From: Cylindrotheca closterium
Taxonomy: Eukaryota; Bacillariophyta; Bacillariophyceae; Bacillariales; Bacillariaceae
DNA: 64,000 nucleotides
NCBI GenBank assembly: GCA_933822405.4
Contig: CAKOGP040002158.1
Coordinates: forward strand, 62,001 to 126,000
Reading direction: 5' to 3'
Part shown: piece by piece, positions 31,716 to 43,869 of the stretch
Layout: every line of letters starts with the position of its first letter
How positions within the stretch are numbered: the first letter of the stretch is position 1
Notes under the pieces: model-generated
Told to the model about the DNA's origin: nothing
The model's database searches: none
What the model saw: the letters and a program-made list of their open reading frames with translations, nothing else
Program-made: the position numbers and the translations under genes

Positions 31716-34700
31716 TTAGCCCGACTTTTCTTCTTCTTGGTGTTGGTATTTCAACAACTGCTTCAGCCGGTCGGCATATCCTTGGACGATCTCTTCCCCT
31801 TTGTTTTTCCATTCGGCCCGATTCGCCTTGGCGTACAGCAAATATTCGTCGCTCGACACTCCAAATACTTGACACTCTTCCAGTTTCTTAGCCAATGGAA
31901 TTACATAGTTGTCAAAGAACCAAAGCTCTCCCTTGTACCATCCACCAGTGGGATCAGTTTCCGATCGGCCCTCCACAAATGCCTTGTACATTTCATTGAA
32001 CAATCGTTGATTCCACTTTTGGTAGACATGCCAATGTTGCATGGTATGGCTCACATCGGACGCTTGAATGATGTGTTCAATAACAATGGTGGCTTTGCGG
32101 TTGCTTTGGACTCGTAAATCTTCTTCGTCACTCGTCAAATGAAAGGCCTTGTGCCAACGATTCTCGCGCATGGCCTTCAAGTCCTTGTCAAATATGTCCG
32201 TGGCCAATAGACAATTGACTACCAAATTGCGAAACCGCTGTTGCTCGATGCCATCCATGTAGATGGTATGCCTTAGAGCGGCAAATCGAGGTTCCATCAA
32301 GAGTTCCCATGCAAGCTCGACACTGTTTTGTTCGGCAATGGCCTGGTGCTGAAAATGCACTGCCATACTTGGGTCTTCCTTGGCCAGAATAAAGTTGGGC
32401 ACTCCTCGATGGTCGACATCATGAATCATGGACGAAAATATCACTGCAAATTGAGTCAGGGGATCCGCCGCCAGTCCAAAGGTCTCACTGTCGCGGATCG
32501 AAACGATCCGAGACAATAACTTGGCACTGCTTTGAGTCACGTGACTTGCATGTTCAAAGTTGTGGAATGGGTTGTCTTCCTTGTACATAGAGGCAATCTT
32601 TCGGCAGTATTCTTGGAGTTGGTCCTTCACCTTGTTTGGTATTTCGACGGCAGCGTTTTCCCATTCCTCAATCGGTTGGTCTCCATCCCCGGGGAGTTCA
32701 ATGAATTCCACCACTTCGTCCAGGCAAGATGCAGCAATGGCATTCCCAGAAGTAGGAGCATCGCCTTGCCAGATTCCTGAAAGAGTCCGTGTCAGCCTTT
32801 TCGAGGCAGACTTCTTGGACATGTTTCGTTTGGCGACGATTGCCTTTAGACTCTTTAGCAAAATATCATAATTAAAGTCCGCATAAAGATCAATGTGGGG
32901 AGTCGCCGGGGTTTCAGCTTCCTCATCTTCTTCGTCTCTTCCAGACTCTCGTAAGGACGAGTCCAGCATGTACTTGGCTGCATTCATTTCCTTCATCCCC
33001 TCCTCCATTCCGTCAAGGCTTGTGTCCATCCAAACGGTTGACGCAGATCCTGAACGCACCGTGGCAGCGCCTTTGGGCATGATCCAATAGGTTTGCATTT
33101 CTCCTTTTCCCTTGGCCTGAATCTTATCTTCGCGCTTTCGAAGCCAGCTTCCCTTGCCCCATGCTCGAAGTTGTTCCGAACACTCTTCCGAGCACTGGAT
33201 ACAGCCTGCCTTTCCGGTACTATACCGATATCGCAAAATATGTGAGTGAATGAATCATTGACTGAGGCACGCCACTTTCGAACATTCCACTACAATGGCT
33301 GGCTTCAACAACATACCTTTCAATTCTAGAACATGTGTTCACAGTGTCCCCAAAGAGCTGAAAGCGGGCCCGATCTCCTCTCAATACTCCAGCCGTGATC
33401 GGGCCACTATGGATCCCAATTCGAACGGTCAATTCACCAGTCTCGGGTCCCAGCGTGGGAATGAGCTGGTGGGCCAGAACGCTTGTCTTCTCCAGGCAGT
33501 CTCGAGCAAAGGCACTGTGCAAAAAAGATCGAGCAAACGAAAAAATGCAGCGGTTTGAGCAGTGATTAATATGCATCAATCGAGCAACGATCCAGGAACA
33601 GCACAGAAGACTAGACTTACACCATATTCAAAGCACTGTGAATCAAGACGAAAAAGCGGAGGTACAAGAAGTGATGAGTACGTCGGTCAATCCAACAATT
33701 GCAAATAATCAATCCATTGAAGCAAACTCTTACTGTTTTTCACAAGGCTCTGGCAATCCACATACTGCCAAATAGCAATCACCAATAGTTTCTACCTTGA
33801 AGACACGACGGCGAAGCGCTAGCTTGTCAAAGGTTGAAAACATCGTCTCGAGCAAGATAAATACTTGGCTAGGTTCTCTGGATGAGCTCCAGGCAGTAAA
33901 ACCTGCAATGTCCATAAAGAGAACTGTTGCCGACGGGAAAAAATCGGCAATAGGCGCCGCCTTTCGTTCACCGTTATTGCCTGGTGATGATTGTTCTGGA
34001 ATCTCAAGACTCCGCACAGATCCTCCCCTACCAGTTCTTCGGAATGCATCCTTCTTGCTGTTCGTGGGCGGATCATTGTCTCCATAAAGTTTGTCCTTGA
34101 CCTGTTTTGGAAAAAGAGAGCTCACTATTGCATTGCTTTGGAGTGCCACCGTCCTGACCTTCCTCTGTCGCATTTCGACGTACCAATCGTATACGCCGAA
34201 AACCAATACTGCGACAAGCATCACACCAGCTACAACGATTGCATATATGACGGGCTCGTCTGTCAAAAAAAGATCGGCCATCTGACGACGAGGAACATCA
34301 TCATTAGACAATTTGTGCAATAACAACGAGAAGGAAAGTCATATACCTGTACTCACCTCTTGGCTAGGGTACACTCGAATCCTGTAATTCAGTCGACTTT
34401 CATCGACCGGGACGCCAGTATAGATGCGATTGAAGGTGGAATCTTCCCCACCGTCAGAATCCTGAAACGCTTTGTATTCTGCGGCAATTTCAAATTCATC
34501 ATATCGCGGATCGTGCAGATCTGCATTCCCCATGAAAGTCGCATCATTACCATCAATCTTGTAGGTAAACTGTTGGTCTTCGTTCTCGACCACACAAATG
34601 ATACCTTGAGCTGTTTCGGGTAAAATATTCTGAAAGTACGACTTCCAATAAACAGTCGCGGTGAGGATGGCTACCACCTTGTCTCGAGATGACGAGCTCT

Positions 34701-35799
34701 GAAACACGGGATAGTGGAGGAATCCGATTGGTTCCCCCGCCTCGTAGGTGCCATACCCACCAATGCGCAATACTTCTTGAGTGAATTCCAGATCACGAGT
34801 GGATTGAAAGTCCAACCCTTGTTGATAGGACTCGGCCCTGGCAATGACTGCGTTCTTCTTCTCTGTCAGGATTGGAAAATCCAGTTGGAATTGTTCGTCC
34901 ACCAGTTGATTGAAATTGATGTAGTAGTTGTTGTCGACCACCACCGGCGAGTATTGCCAAACGGGTGTCCAGACTCCTGGTGATGTGTCGACTCCCACAT
35001 GGCTCTTGATGTAGGGCGAAATTCGAATCGTCTCGTCAAGCTCAAAGTACTGAGTTCTTCGTCTCCTGTTTGTGTTGTTATCAGTCGTAGGGAGAAGATC
35101 TGATGTTGGTTTTGGTTCTCCTGATGGTGGCAGGGACGAGTTGGTCATTGATGTCGGTTCAGTCGAAGTGCTGGTCGTCGGCTGAGAGGATGTGGCGATA
35201 CTCGGAAGAGAGGATGGTGCATCCGTCGGTGTAGCTGTTGGCGAGCGATCTTCCACAACTGCATCTTGAATCCAATGTTGTTGATTCAATACATGCTCTT
35301 CCCATTGCAATCGTTGACGATCACCCACAATTGGAAGAAATCTTATGGATGCGGCGCTGGACAAGGCCAGAAACGGTCGGAAGAAATTGGCGCTATCCGG
35401 GATAGTGACAAACGGCCAGGTCTCGTCGCGAAAGAGATAGGTGACAGAAGATGATAGACTCTCCATGGCTTGCAGTTTCTGAAAGGAGTCTTCATAGAAT
35501 CCGCTGACCAATTTGGTGCCATGCGATTGGAAAGTATTGTAGAATTCCTCTTCCTGCACATCCGCCGCATATTTATGGGCGTAGACTGCGACTGCAACGG
35601 CCACACTTATCAAGACAAAGAGCAGAACGATCTTTAAGCGAAAAATTGCTCGACTGTCACTTCTTGCTAAAGCCTTTTCATATTCTCTGTCCAATTTCTG
35701 AGGAGCCTCCTCGGTACCACTGCTGGCATCGAACTTACTGCTCTCCTCCTCGACTGATTCCGAGGTTGAGTCTTCTCCATCCAGCAATCGGCCTGACAT
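31716..35799 (-). CDS. receptor nucleotidyl cyclase-phosphodiesterase (CHASE-cyclase-PDE), copy 2
   Basis: Same five-exon structure as copy 1: 35799-34357, 34281-33734, 33635-33621 (15-nt microexon), 33514-33317, 33219-31716; 1235 residues. Exons 4 and 5 (end of the cyclase plus the PDE) translate identically to copy 1. Changes cluster in two places: two residues in the N-terminal cytosolic segment (KLDREY and SDSRA here against KVDREY and SESRA), and several in exon 2, in TM2 (PVIYA against PVVYA) and the linker before the cyclase core ([11 protein letters not shown] against [11 protein letters not shown]). All catalytic motifs are intact, so both copies should be functional. The clustered differences next to long identical stretches suggest recent duplication or gene conversion. 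Confidence 0.93.
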
Positions 35800-36218
35800 T
35801 ATATTGTTGATTATGTTATTATTGTTATCGGATTTTGGTGCAGTAGTAAATGAAGTGAAGCGCTCTGCAGACGTCTACTACCGGTAATATATTCTTCGAC
35901 GATGTCACTTTCAAAAAAACTGGGTGTTGGCGTCTATTCCTGATTTGGGTCAGTTTCGCGTCACCAGTAGACATTTCCAGATTGATTTCTTTGCATTACG
36001 GCTCCAACACTTAACGAAGAGTGTTCTCCGTTTCTTTTTTCGATTTGGCGGGAAGGCTATTTTCCATTTCCATTAGTGTTCCAGTGATGTAGGAAATTAT
36101 ACACCACATTGCATTGTGCAAGAGAATAATATTCAATATATCAGCATATCAGCATATCATCATATCAACATATCAACATCCATAACCATAAACACCAAAT
36201 CCGCAAGTCCAATATAAC
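35800..36218. promoter_or_regulatory. bidirectional promoter, copy 2
   Basis: 419 bp between the divergent start codons of the second pair. No visible similarity to the copy 1 promoter. Contains an exact TACCGGTA (35879-35886) and a run of CATATCA repeats at about 36140-36178 close to the plus-strand ATG. Confidence 0.55.
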
Positions 36219-38486
36219 ATGGCTTCCACCTCGCTAGTCCTCCCCATATTGATTGCTTATTTGGCCGCGATATTACTCTTGCCCAGCAACAATCAGGTAG
36301 ATGCCATTCAGGTGAAATTCGAACGAGAAAATGCCATGCCAAAGGGCAACATTAAAAGCTTTGATTTCAAGAGTCGGATTATCTTACCATATGGGCCAGA
36401 TCTGTATGGAAGCGAGGTTCCGCAATCACCAAACGAGCAGCCGTATCGAGGATACGGGCCAGGAATGGGCGCTTCCGAAACTGTTCAGTACGATCATCTG
36501 AATCACTTTTTTTACAGTGCGAGTGATCAAGGTTACATCCTTGTCGCTGATTATGCCGACCCCTCCTCTCCTAAGATCTCCAACTATAGTTTCAAAGCGG
36601 AATCCAAGTTGTTGGGAAGTATCTCGATTTGTCCGAACCAAGGCGTCATGCTCTTGTCGTTGTCTGACAAAGGACGAATTGATGTCTACGATTTGGTATC
36701 CCGCGACGACCCAAAAGTGCCACAGCTCCTCAAGTCGATCGATTGTGGGTCCAACGCCAAAAATGTCCTGGCCAGCAGCGATTGCGGCGTCGCAGCGATT
36801 GCCAACTTGAATGCTGGTGAGGGCTTGGCACAAGGGAGTGTCACTATCATTCAAGGGGTTCTGTCGGAGGAACCCAAGCGAACTACCATTCCATTAGATT
36901 ACAATGCCTGGGATGACGATTACCTGTTGCGCCGAGGACTGAACATGCCCATGACCAAAAAGGCCTTGGAGTACTGGGATGATTACTCGCATCTAGCGGA
37001 CGACCTGGACTTTACTGATCTGCGGAACAATTACAAGTCTTCCATCTTTTTGGAACCTGAGAGTTTGGCTTGGGGGCCAGACGAAAAAGAACTCCTTGTC
37101 AATATGCAACAAAACAATGGTTTGCTGCGAATCAACATGACTGACCTTTCTCCAGTCGCAGTTGCTGGCTATGGGATGAAGGACCACTCCTTTATTCCCG
37201 TGGACATTAATGCCAACGATGGAGATTGCAATCTAAAGACCTATCCAAGCTTGTTTGCCATGAGAAATCCCGACCAAATTGCATCTCTCAAGTACAACGA
37301 CAAACACTATGTGATCACTGCAAATGAAGACGGCGGGAAAGAGTATGAGGACTGGGAAGAAGCAATCAAATCCAATGACCTATTTCAGGTAAGAAATTGT
37401 TGGTTCTGGGTCGTTGCTATCTTTCATTGACTCACACAGTATCACAATTATGCCCACTTTCTTCAGGGCTCCAACTTCAGACTGCAGAACGTTGTTGTAC
37501 CAAAAGCTATCTTTGATGAAAACAATACAGCAGCAGGCCATTCCGCATTGTTCAATAACGAGTGCCAAGACAGTAATGATCCTGGTGCCGAACAGCTTTG
37601 CTTGAAGAAAGTCGAACTCAGCGTTGGTTCCAATTCCATTGACTTTGAGTCCGATCCTATGAATCCGATCTTTTATCGAATGGTTCTATTTGGAGGAAGA
37701 GGTTGGTCCATATACGAGTTGCCAGAGAATCCTCGTAGTCAGCTCAAATTGGTCTTTGATAGTGGCGATGTCATGGAACGAGAAGGCTGCAGTAGCTTTC
37801 CATGGTCACACAACGCTCTCATGGATGAAGAACTGGCACCTTTCACTGGCCCGAATAATACCTTTGTCAAGGCCATGGAGGCTGAGGGTGACTTGGATGT
37901 CGTTCAAGCTACCAAGGAACTCAATGATCCAGCGCAAGACGGATGTTTCGATCAGGGTGATGGGACTCCTGGAAGTTGCCCACTCTCGCAAATGGTGGAC
38001 AGCCGATCTGGCAAAGATGGTGCTGGCGTAGAGAACGTAGTCATGGGAGAAGCTTGCGGACGATTGGTCGCGGCCATGGCCACGGAAAAGAGCTCCATTG
38101 CCATGCTCTTTGATATCACGGACATTACCACTCCGGAATTGCTGAAAGTCTTCCACTTGTCCCCAGCAGCTCAGAACAAAAGTTTTGGGCTGGCCTACAA
38201 TGATGGAGAAATTGGAGAAATCGATGCGGAAAGTGGTGTCTTTCTTTCGGCAGAAGAATCGCCTTCTGGTAAGGCTGGAATATTATTTGCGGGTGCCCTG
38301 AGTGGAACCGTATCCTGGTGGGAGTTTGATTGTAAAGAAGAATCACCATCGTCATCAAAGAGAAAGAGTAGTAAACAGGCCGAATCAGCTGCTTCTTCTG
38401 TCAAATTCAGAATGCCGTCGTCATGGGCAACGATGCTGGTGATTCTGATGGCTGGATCATTCGGAATATCTGACGTTTTGCTGTGA
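36219..38486 (+). CDS. choice-of-anchor-I-like secreted/anchored protein, copy 2
   Basis: Exons 36219-37388 and 37467-38486, same 78-bp phase 0 intron, 729 residues. Domain layout as in copy 1: signal peptide, propeller-like choice-of-anchor-I region and hydrophobic C-terminal tail. A scatter of substitutions (for example SDKGRIDV against SKVGRIDV and PESLAWGPDEK against PQSLTWGPEEK) plus loss of one residue at the C-terminus distinguish it. The reading frame and all motifs are intact. Divergence here is higher than in the PDE half of the neighbouring gene, which argues that sequence similarity is uneven along the duplicated block. Confidence 0.75.
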
Positions 38487-39084
38487 TCTCAACAGCTGCT
38501 GTAGATTGGTGGTGCTCTGTCGATAGATGGGAGCAAAAATGCGTATAATAATATTAGAAGATAGATGTTGTTTGGTTCCACTTATTTGCAAAAGATGCGA
38601 TATGAAATACTATCCTATGATACATACGATGCATAGTAACATACTGTACCATATATTATTATGATATCCGATTGCATGTACCATTTGTTTCGGGGATATA
38701 TATAAGGGGTGCCCTCATAAATAAGTTCGGAGAGGAACTATAAAGTGACACCAAAAATGTGAGTCTTTACAGGACTGGTATACGGACGCAGACGGACGCA
38801 CAACATATTTAGTTATCTTCAGCCATGAAGACAAGTAATACTCGGAAGCCGTTGGGCGTGGAAGATTCCGGTCTTGACGACGAGACATCTGAAATTATCT
38901 GGTACTGGTGGTACCTCTGCACCTGTGTGGAAGAATAGAAACAACAACAGAAGATATCTCTATCTTTTTGAATACAGCAGTTCAGTGCCGACAAACCCTC
39001 TACAAGTCCCTGAGTTCTGACGAGAGTTCAAGCTTCAACGAACTTGAGAATAAATCCAAATCCCCTGAGAAATAAATATCAATA
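38487..39084. other. intergenic
   Basis: The first ~120 bp and patches to about 38870 are the tail of the duplication. Short repeats (AT-rich near 38640-38700) and a TACTGTA word near 38643. The remainder is the 5' flank of the PLAC8-like gene. Confidence 0.45.
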
Positions 39085-39924
39085 ATGTCACAAGAAGTCA
39101 GTATCGTCGCTCCAAGCGACATGGAAGAAGGCTACCAATTTGATGCTCAAGTAGATGGCAAGACGGTAAGTCATTTCTTCAGTGAATGCTGCTGCTATGT
39201 CGTACATGCGGCAGTATCACAATCATAATATTACTGTGTGCTCATCCTATTGTCTCTTTTTCTATTGAATCATGTCCCTTATTATATCGTCTGAATTCAC
39301 AAATCACGCATCCTTTTGGAATCAACCTATCCTCTGAAAATTGTATCTGTTCTATAGTTCACCGTTACAGTACCACGAGGTGGCGTCCGTGCCGGACAGG
39401 AGTTCACTACCATCGCTCCCTTTGCCTCTGACGATGAGCCCAACCGATTCCGATTCGGACTCTTTCAATGCTGGACGGGGGATGCACAATGTCTGATGGG
39501 ATTCTTTTGCAGCGGCTGCTTATTAGGTCAGTTGTTGCAACGGCTGAAATTGAGTTTCTATGGCGTCAAAACGAACGATGATCAATACGAGAATTCTTGT
39601 ATCATTATGACTGTCGCCTATGGAATTGCTCTATTGTTGGGATTGATTTTGGTCATTGCCACGGGAGCTGGTTTCATGATCATGTACATTTATTTGCTTT
39701 ACTTGGTGGTCGTCTTGACTTTGACGCGGTTGCATATGCGCAATCTGTACAGTATTCCGGGACAAATGTTTGGGGATACTCCTCTGGATGACTTTTGCTA
39801 TTCCTTCTGGTGCACCTGCTGTACGCTTATTCAATTGACGCGTCATACACATGATGAGAAGATTTACAAATATCGGTATGAGTCCAAGACTGGATTGCCT
39901 GAAGGAGCTCCAGAAGTTGTATAG
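39085..39924 (+). CDS. PLAC8-family Cys-rich membrane protein
   Basis: Two exons, 39085-39165 and 39358-39924. The 192-bp intron (GTAAGT...TCTATAG, phase 0) gives 215 residues. After a short acidic N-terminus comes FTVTVPRGGVRAGQEF, then the PLAC8 core: a Trp/Phe-rich start (FGLFQCW), Cys clusters (CLMGFFCSGCLLGQLLQRL), a long hydrophobic hairpin (AYGIALLLGLILVIATGAGF and MIMYIYLLYLVVVL), and the second cluster DDFCYSFWCTCCTLIQLTRH. PLAC8 proteins sit in membranes and are tied to cell size and metal transport in plants; the role here is unknown. Exon 1 was found by its ATG and the exact frame match at the junction. Confidence 0.85.
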
Positions 39925-40534
39925 AGTGGGCAGAAGTTGTGATTGCAGCCAGTTATAATATTCATTGGATTGTTTTGTATCAACGACTACCCCCACTTGT
40001 CTCTATCCTCTATCCTCTACTTCTTTTGCCAGGACGACCGAAGTCATCAAATAATTATAAGGTGCTATATTCATATGTCAATAATTTGGCTCACAATTCA
40101 TCTTAGCCACTACTTGACTGTGTGAGGTATGATGGCTGAATAACAAAACGACATTCAGGCAACCATCTGGAGTTGAGTATGCATCTGCAAGTGCACAGAA
40201 TCTGCCGCCATCAGACGTATTCTGCAACATAGTAGCAAGCGAGATGATTTTCAAAATGGACACATGCCTTCTAACATCATGAGTATCGTACAGTACGTGT
40301 ACTTTTATTAATAGGCTGGAAGCACTCAAAACAAATTTTAAAAACGAAGACCTGCCACTCAATCCGACTGGTACGACTAAACCAAGCTTTGGGTCATCTT
40401 TGTCGTTCGATTCAAATCAAACCGCAGCATTGATGAATAGGGTTCAGTATCGCATTTTGTCATCAGAATAGTATACTGTCGACAACAACATACAATCTTA
40501 CTAACAAAAGCATAAGGCACAAATAGCATTTACA
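39925..40534. other. intergenic
   Basis: 3' flank of the PLAC8-like gene and promoter of the ARF-type GTPase. A minus-strand open frame at 40078-40362 has no recognisable features and I do not call it. Nothing else seen. Confidence 0.45.
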
Positions 40535-41101
40535 ATGGGAGCTGCTGCATCTACCTACTCTCTCTTTTCCTCCGTATTCGATCGTCTCCTGGGTGGAAAC
40601 AAGGAATACCGCATTCTCATGCTTGGTCTGGATGCCGCCGGCAAGACCACATTGCTCTACCGACTCAAGCTCGGTGAGGTGGAACATACGGTGCCTACCA
40701 TTGGTTTCAACGTAGAACAAGTGCAGTACAACAACAAGATCTCATTCGTGGTCTGGGATGTCGGTGGTCAAGACAGATTAAGAATGCTTTGGAGACATTA
40801 CTATGAAAATGTTCAGGCATTGATTTTTGTAGTGGACAGCGCGGATATCGATCGATTAGATGTCGCCAAGAGCGAGCTGCAGAAACTTGTAGCGGCCGAA
40901 GAGTTGAAGGATGCCATCATTCTGATATTCGCGAACAAGCAAGATTTGCCTGGTTGCGTCAAGGCATCGGAAATGGCTCCCAAATTGAATTTGCCTGCCA
41001 TGAAGAATCAGTGGTTCATTCAACCCTGTGTGGCCACTGATGGACAAGGATTGTGCGAAGGACTCGATTGGCTGTCTGATGCTTTGAGCAAAACGAAATA
41101 A
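40535..41101 (+). CDS. ARF-family small GTPase
   Basis: A complete 188-residue ADP-ribosylation-factor-family GTPase that cycles between GDP and GTP to recruit vesicle coats or effectors to membranes. Gly2 after the initiator Met (MGAAAS) is a myristoylation site and is followed by an amphipathic helix. The nucleotide-binding motifs are all intact: GLDAAGKTT (P-loop), PTIGFNVE (switch I), WDVGGQDR (switch II with the catalytic Gln) and NKQD for guanine; the C-terminal helix is present. Length is normal. The sequence is closer to ARF than to SAR or ARL outliers, but several substitutions leave the exact subfamily (ARF or ARL1/5) open. No intron. Confidence 0.95.
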   Translation: MGAAASTYSLFSSVFDRLLGGNKEYRILMLGLDAAGKTTLLYRLKLGEVEHTVPTIGFNVEQVQYNNKISFVVWDVGGQDRLRMLWRHYYENVQALIFVVDSADIDRLDVAKSELQKLVAAEELKDAIILIFANKQDLPGCVKASEMAPKLNLPAMKNQWFIQPCVATDGQGLCEGLDWLSDALSKTK

Positions 41102-41566
41102 ATCAATGAATGAATGAACAATGAGGGAGTGATCAAGTGAACTGAAGTGTTGTTTATAACTAGTATATAATCGATTAGTTTTTTTCAAATACATACTGTA
41201 CAGTATTGTTGGTTCTGAAATGAAACCATCGTGATGATGATGGAATTGCATGGCATTGCCTTATTTGACTCGCTAGACGTGGCGGCTTTATAGATAAGTA
41301 CTGTAGCTCATTGTATTGCTTTCACAAATACGCCGACTGCAGGAGCTAACACAGTTGGTGTCATTGCCAACGAACAGAATGTCCAATTCGATTTCTCTCA
41401 AGCATTCTCAAAAGCAAAGAGTATGCAAAAAGAACACGATTGGATGCAAAATGAAATGAACATTACGGGAATATAATAAATGTCTCTAAGCAATAGTGGC
41501 CATGGCTATACTTTCTGCCCACTGACACCTCTATATATTACAAGGCTCGTTCCTTCTTGGCGCATT
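41102..41566. other. intergenic, convergent 3' flanks
   Basis: Between the ARF-type gene and the first F-box/Cys-cluster gene. Has TACTGTACAGTA near 41200 and TACTGTA near 41298. No ORF. Confidence 0.5.
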
Positions 41567-43126
41567 TCATCCATTCATTTTCTCTGTGCCTCCATTTTTT
41601 TCATTCTGTTCCATTTTTTCCATCATGTTCCGAAGCTGCTTTTCTAACTCATTCAACTTTTCATCGGTAATATCGGCAGCCGATAGCAGTGGTTCGTGGA
41701 GGATATTATGGACGTACGTTTCTGTGAATTTATAAGACCAGCTCTGGGATTGCCAGGTACGATGGCAAAGGTCATTGGCATATCTCAGTCCCTCTAGTCT
41801 CGTCTGCAAGGTTTTCAAGATTTCCTCGGTTTGCTCTTTGCGCATCACAATCTTCTTGGCTCGAGCCGCCAATGGCGGGATATCGTTGGCAGGGTCAAGA
41901 GACTTTGGATCCTCCAATGGGTCTTCCAAGATCTCACTAATGCACTTATTGTGAAAGTAATAGCAACGTCTCCAATTGACCCATCGGTATTGAATCACTT
42001 CAGCAGCATCTTTGTGATCCACAAGAGTCATAATCTGCTGAATATAATGGAGGCCGAGCCTTTTGTTTTCGTTCAATCCATAAATTGCATCCGATACTTC
42101 CTGGAGTTTCTTCTGGCTGTTCAGTTTGCTCGGTGCTCTCAAGGCTTTGCCCAGAATCTTTTCAAGCCTTGGATCACGAAATTCATATGAGTTGACCCTT
42201 AGGCTCCACTGTCGCGCCTCCATCTTGGCAATCAAATCCTGGTCATCGTTCAGCTTTACCACTAGTTTCTGGATAATCTCGTCGCATTTTTGTCTCTTGG
42301 CAATGAGTTTCTTTCCAGTGATTTTCTTCTTTTCTTGCTTTAAAGCGGCCAAAGCTGCCTGACGATTCTTAACATCTCGACGGTTGTCGCCAGGTGCCTT
42401 CAGTATTGCTTGCCTTGCCGTTTCGGCATTCGGTTGTTGATCATTGCACTCTTCGACAAATGCTGCCACTTCCTCAGTAGCAGAGGTATCATCCGAATAA
42501 GCATCACCCCCTTTTCGATGTTCCATGGCCTCAATATCCTCCGATGTCACTAGTGGGCCAATCCTATTGCCACATTTATCCTCGAAGGGCTTCGAGATGA
42601 GGAAAGAATGTGGACTTCGGTTTCCTTTGCGAGGTCCCAACATGACGCCAGGGGCCTCAAGATACGGCCTCCATTGCTTGTTTCTTCGAAGGAGCTTTGT
42701 GGACTTTGTCAAGCAATTTTCGCAGAGAAAGAGGGCAAAAGCCTTGCAGACGTATCGGGTCGGAACGTTGCAAACTTCACATTTCTTGCCACATACCACT
42801 CGCAGTAATCTCAATGGCGATGGTACCCAAATCTTTCGCTCCCGAACGGGTCCTAGCATTCTCTCTAGAGATGTCTGCGGGTATCCTCCCGAGAGCATGG
42901 TCGCACGAACCACATGTCCATACTCAAGAGTCGCCTCAACGCCTCTGCTGGTACAGGCTAATAGCAGCAACTGCCGGAGATCCAAAAAGGAGAAGAGTAT
43001 GGCAACGACATCTGCACATCCAAAGAGTTTGTCCGCAATCAGATTTAGATTTTGTGGGGTAGCATCGTCTACTTTCGAACGCTTGACAATAGTGGCTTTG
43101 TCAGCGGCTTTGCGTTTGGGTGGCAT
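41567..43126 (-). CDS. F-box-like protein with Cys cluster, paralogue 1
   Basis: A 519-residue protein from a clear ATG (MPPKRKAADK, a basic possible nuclear signal). Residues ~30-75 look like an F-box (LFGCADVVAILFSFLDLRQLL). Then comes a block shared with the next gene: RATMLSGGYPQTSL, IWVPSPLRLLRVVCGKKCEVC, YVCKAFALFLCENC and STKLLRR. The six cysteines in this block may bind zinc. The second half is helical and charged with repeated Trp-centred units (ARQWSLRVNSYEFRDPRLEKIL). F-box proteins act as substrate adaptors in SCF ubiquitin ligases; that role is inferred only from the weak F-box match. Confidence 0.7.
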   Translation of the reverse strand: MPPKRKAADKATIVKRSKVDDATPQNLNLIADKLFGCADVVAILFSFLDLRQLLLLACTSRGVEATLEYGHVVRATMLSGGYPQTSLERMLGPVRERKIWVPSPLRLLRVVCGKKCEVCNVPTRYVCKAFALFLCENCLTKSTKLLRRNKQWRPYLEAPGVMLGPRKGNRSPHSFLISKPFEDKCGNRIGPLVTSEDIEAMEHRKGGDAYSDDTSATEEVAAFVEECNDQQPNAETARQAILKAPGDNRRDVKNRQAALAALKQEKKKITGKKLIAKRQKCDEIIQKLVVKLNDDQDLIAKMEARQWSLRVNSYEFRDPRLEKILGKALRAPSKLNSQKKLQEVSDAIYGLNENKRLGLHYIQQIMTLVDHKDAAEVIQYRWVNWRRCYYFHNKCISEILEDPLEDPKSLDPANDIPPLAARAKKIVMRKEQTEEILKTLQTRLEGLRYANDLCHRTWQSQSWSYKFTETYVHNILHEPLLSAADITDEKLNELEKQLRNMMEKMEQNEKNGGTEKMNG

Positions 43127-43530
43127 CTTGGGGCTAAAATAAGAACGACAGAATCAATCAATCATCACGATTCCGCAATTATTATGGGTGCGCCGGTCCA
43201 CTACATTGGTTCTGTCTTTTCAAAAACAAAAAAAGGGGTGCATGAAAACCTGAAAACATGCAAAAGTCGCAGCATATGTACTGTACTGTACTGTACAGTA
43301 GTACCGCTACCTGGTACTGGTACAAAGGGCCGGCCGCCGCACCGACCAATCGAACTTTAGGCCGAGTACTTCGACTACTTTTTTATGGGTCATATGTTCA
43401 TTCATTCTTCAAAAATGGCGGTTAGGACCTACAACTATACTGTACCGTATATTACTCTTGGTTACACATCAGGCAACAAATCTAATGTTCATGAGAACTG
43501 ATGTTTATTATCACCGGTAATATTGAACCA
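43127..43530. other. intergenic
   Basis: 5' flank of the first F-box-like gene. A short run of TACTG/GTAC words at 43277-43323 can fold back on itself (GTACTGTACTGTACAGTAC). An NaeI/NgoMIV-type GC patch, GGCCGGCC, follows. No gene seen. Confidence 0.45.
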
Positions 43531-43767
43531 TCATATAACAGCCAAGCAAAGCATCGGATGATGCATGTAGTATAGATAGATGATATTGCCATTCGTCGGC
43601 GGTGCTGTCGTCTTTGATGAAGAAGAAGCCGCCATAGTATCCTCGAACGGATAATAAGGTTCTCTAGCTAGCGACACGACCTTCAACCGTTTTCCACGAG
43701 AGGGAGTGAGTAGGAACAAAAGCAATTTCAGCAATTTCAAAAAGGAGAAGAAACGCGATCCTCTCAT
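43531..43767 (-). CDS. candidate 78-aa membrane or secreted protein
   Basis: Minus-strand ATG frame of 78 residues lying between the two F-box-like paralogues. The N-terminus is basic and then hydrophobic (RGSRFFSFLKLLKLLLFLL), like a signal anchor, followed by a basic stretch, LAREPYYPFED, and a Ser/Thr/Pro-rich region. It has no recognised family. It may be a real small gene or a chance frame. Confidence 0.33.
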   Translation of the reverse strand: MRGSRFFSFLKLLKLLLFLLTPSRGKRLKVVSLAREPYYPFEDTMAASSSSKTTAPPTNGNIIYLYYMHHPMLCLAVI

Positions 43768-43869
43768 CTTACAACTCAACTTGTTGTTATGTATGAAAAA
43801 ATGTGCTAGCTTTTCCTACATTGCTCCAGCTACTGCTATGATATACATTGAGAATAGTATTCCTTTTCC

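Larger units (their letters stand above)
31689..38870. repeat. tandem segmental duplication, copy 2
   Basis: Direct-orientation copy of 24135-31460. The offset is 7554 bp for the cyclase-PDE gene and 7455 bp for the plus-strand gene, because the promoter between them is 99 bp shorter. The last exon of the cyclase-PDE gene translates identically in both copies. Confidence 0.92.

Noticed and set aside
40078..40362. 94-residue minus-strand frame upstream of the ARF-type gene
   Set aside because: No recognisable feature, and it overlaps probable promoter and 3' flank sequence.
40380..40440. Possible tRNA T-arm-like string near GTTCGATTCAAATC
   Set aside because: No matching acceptor stem, D-arm or anticodon arm could be found around it.
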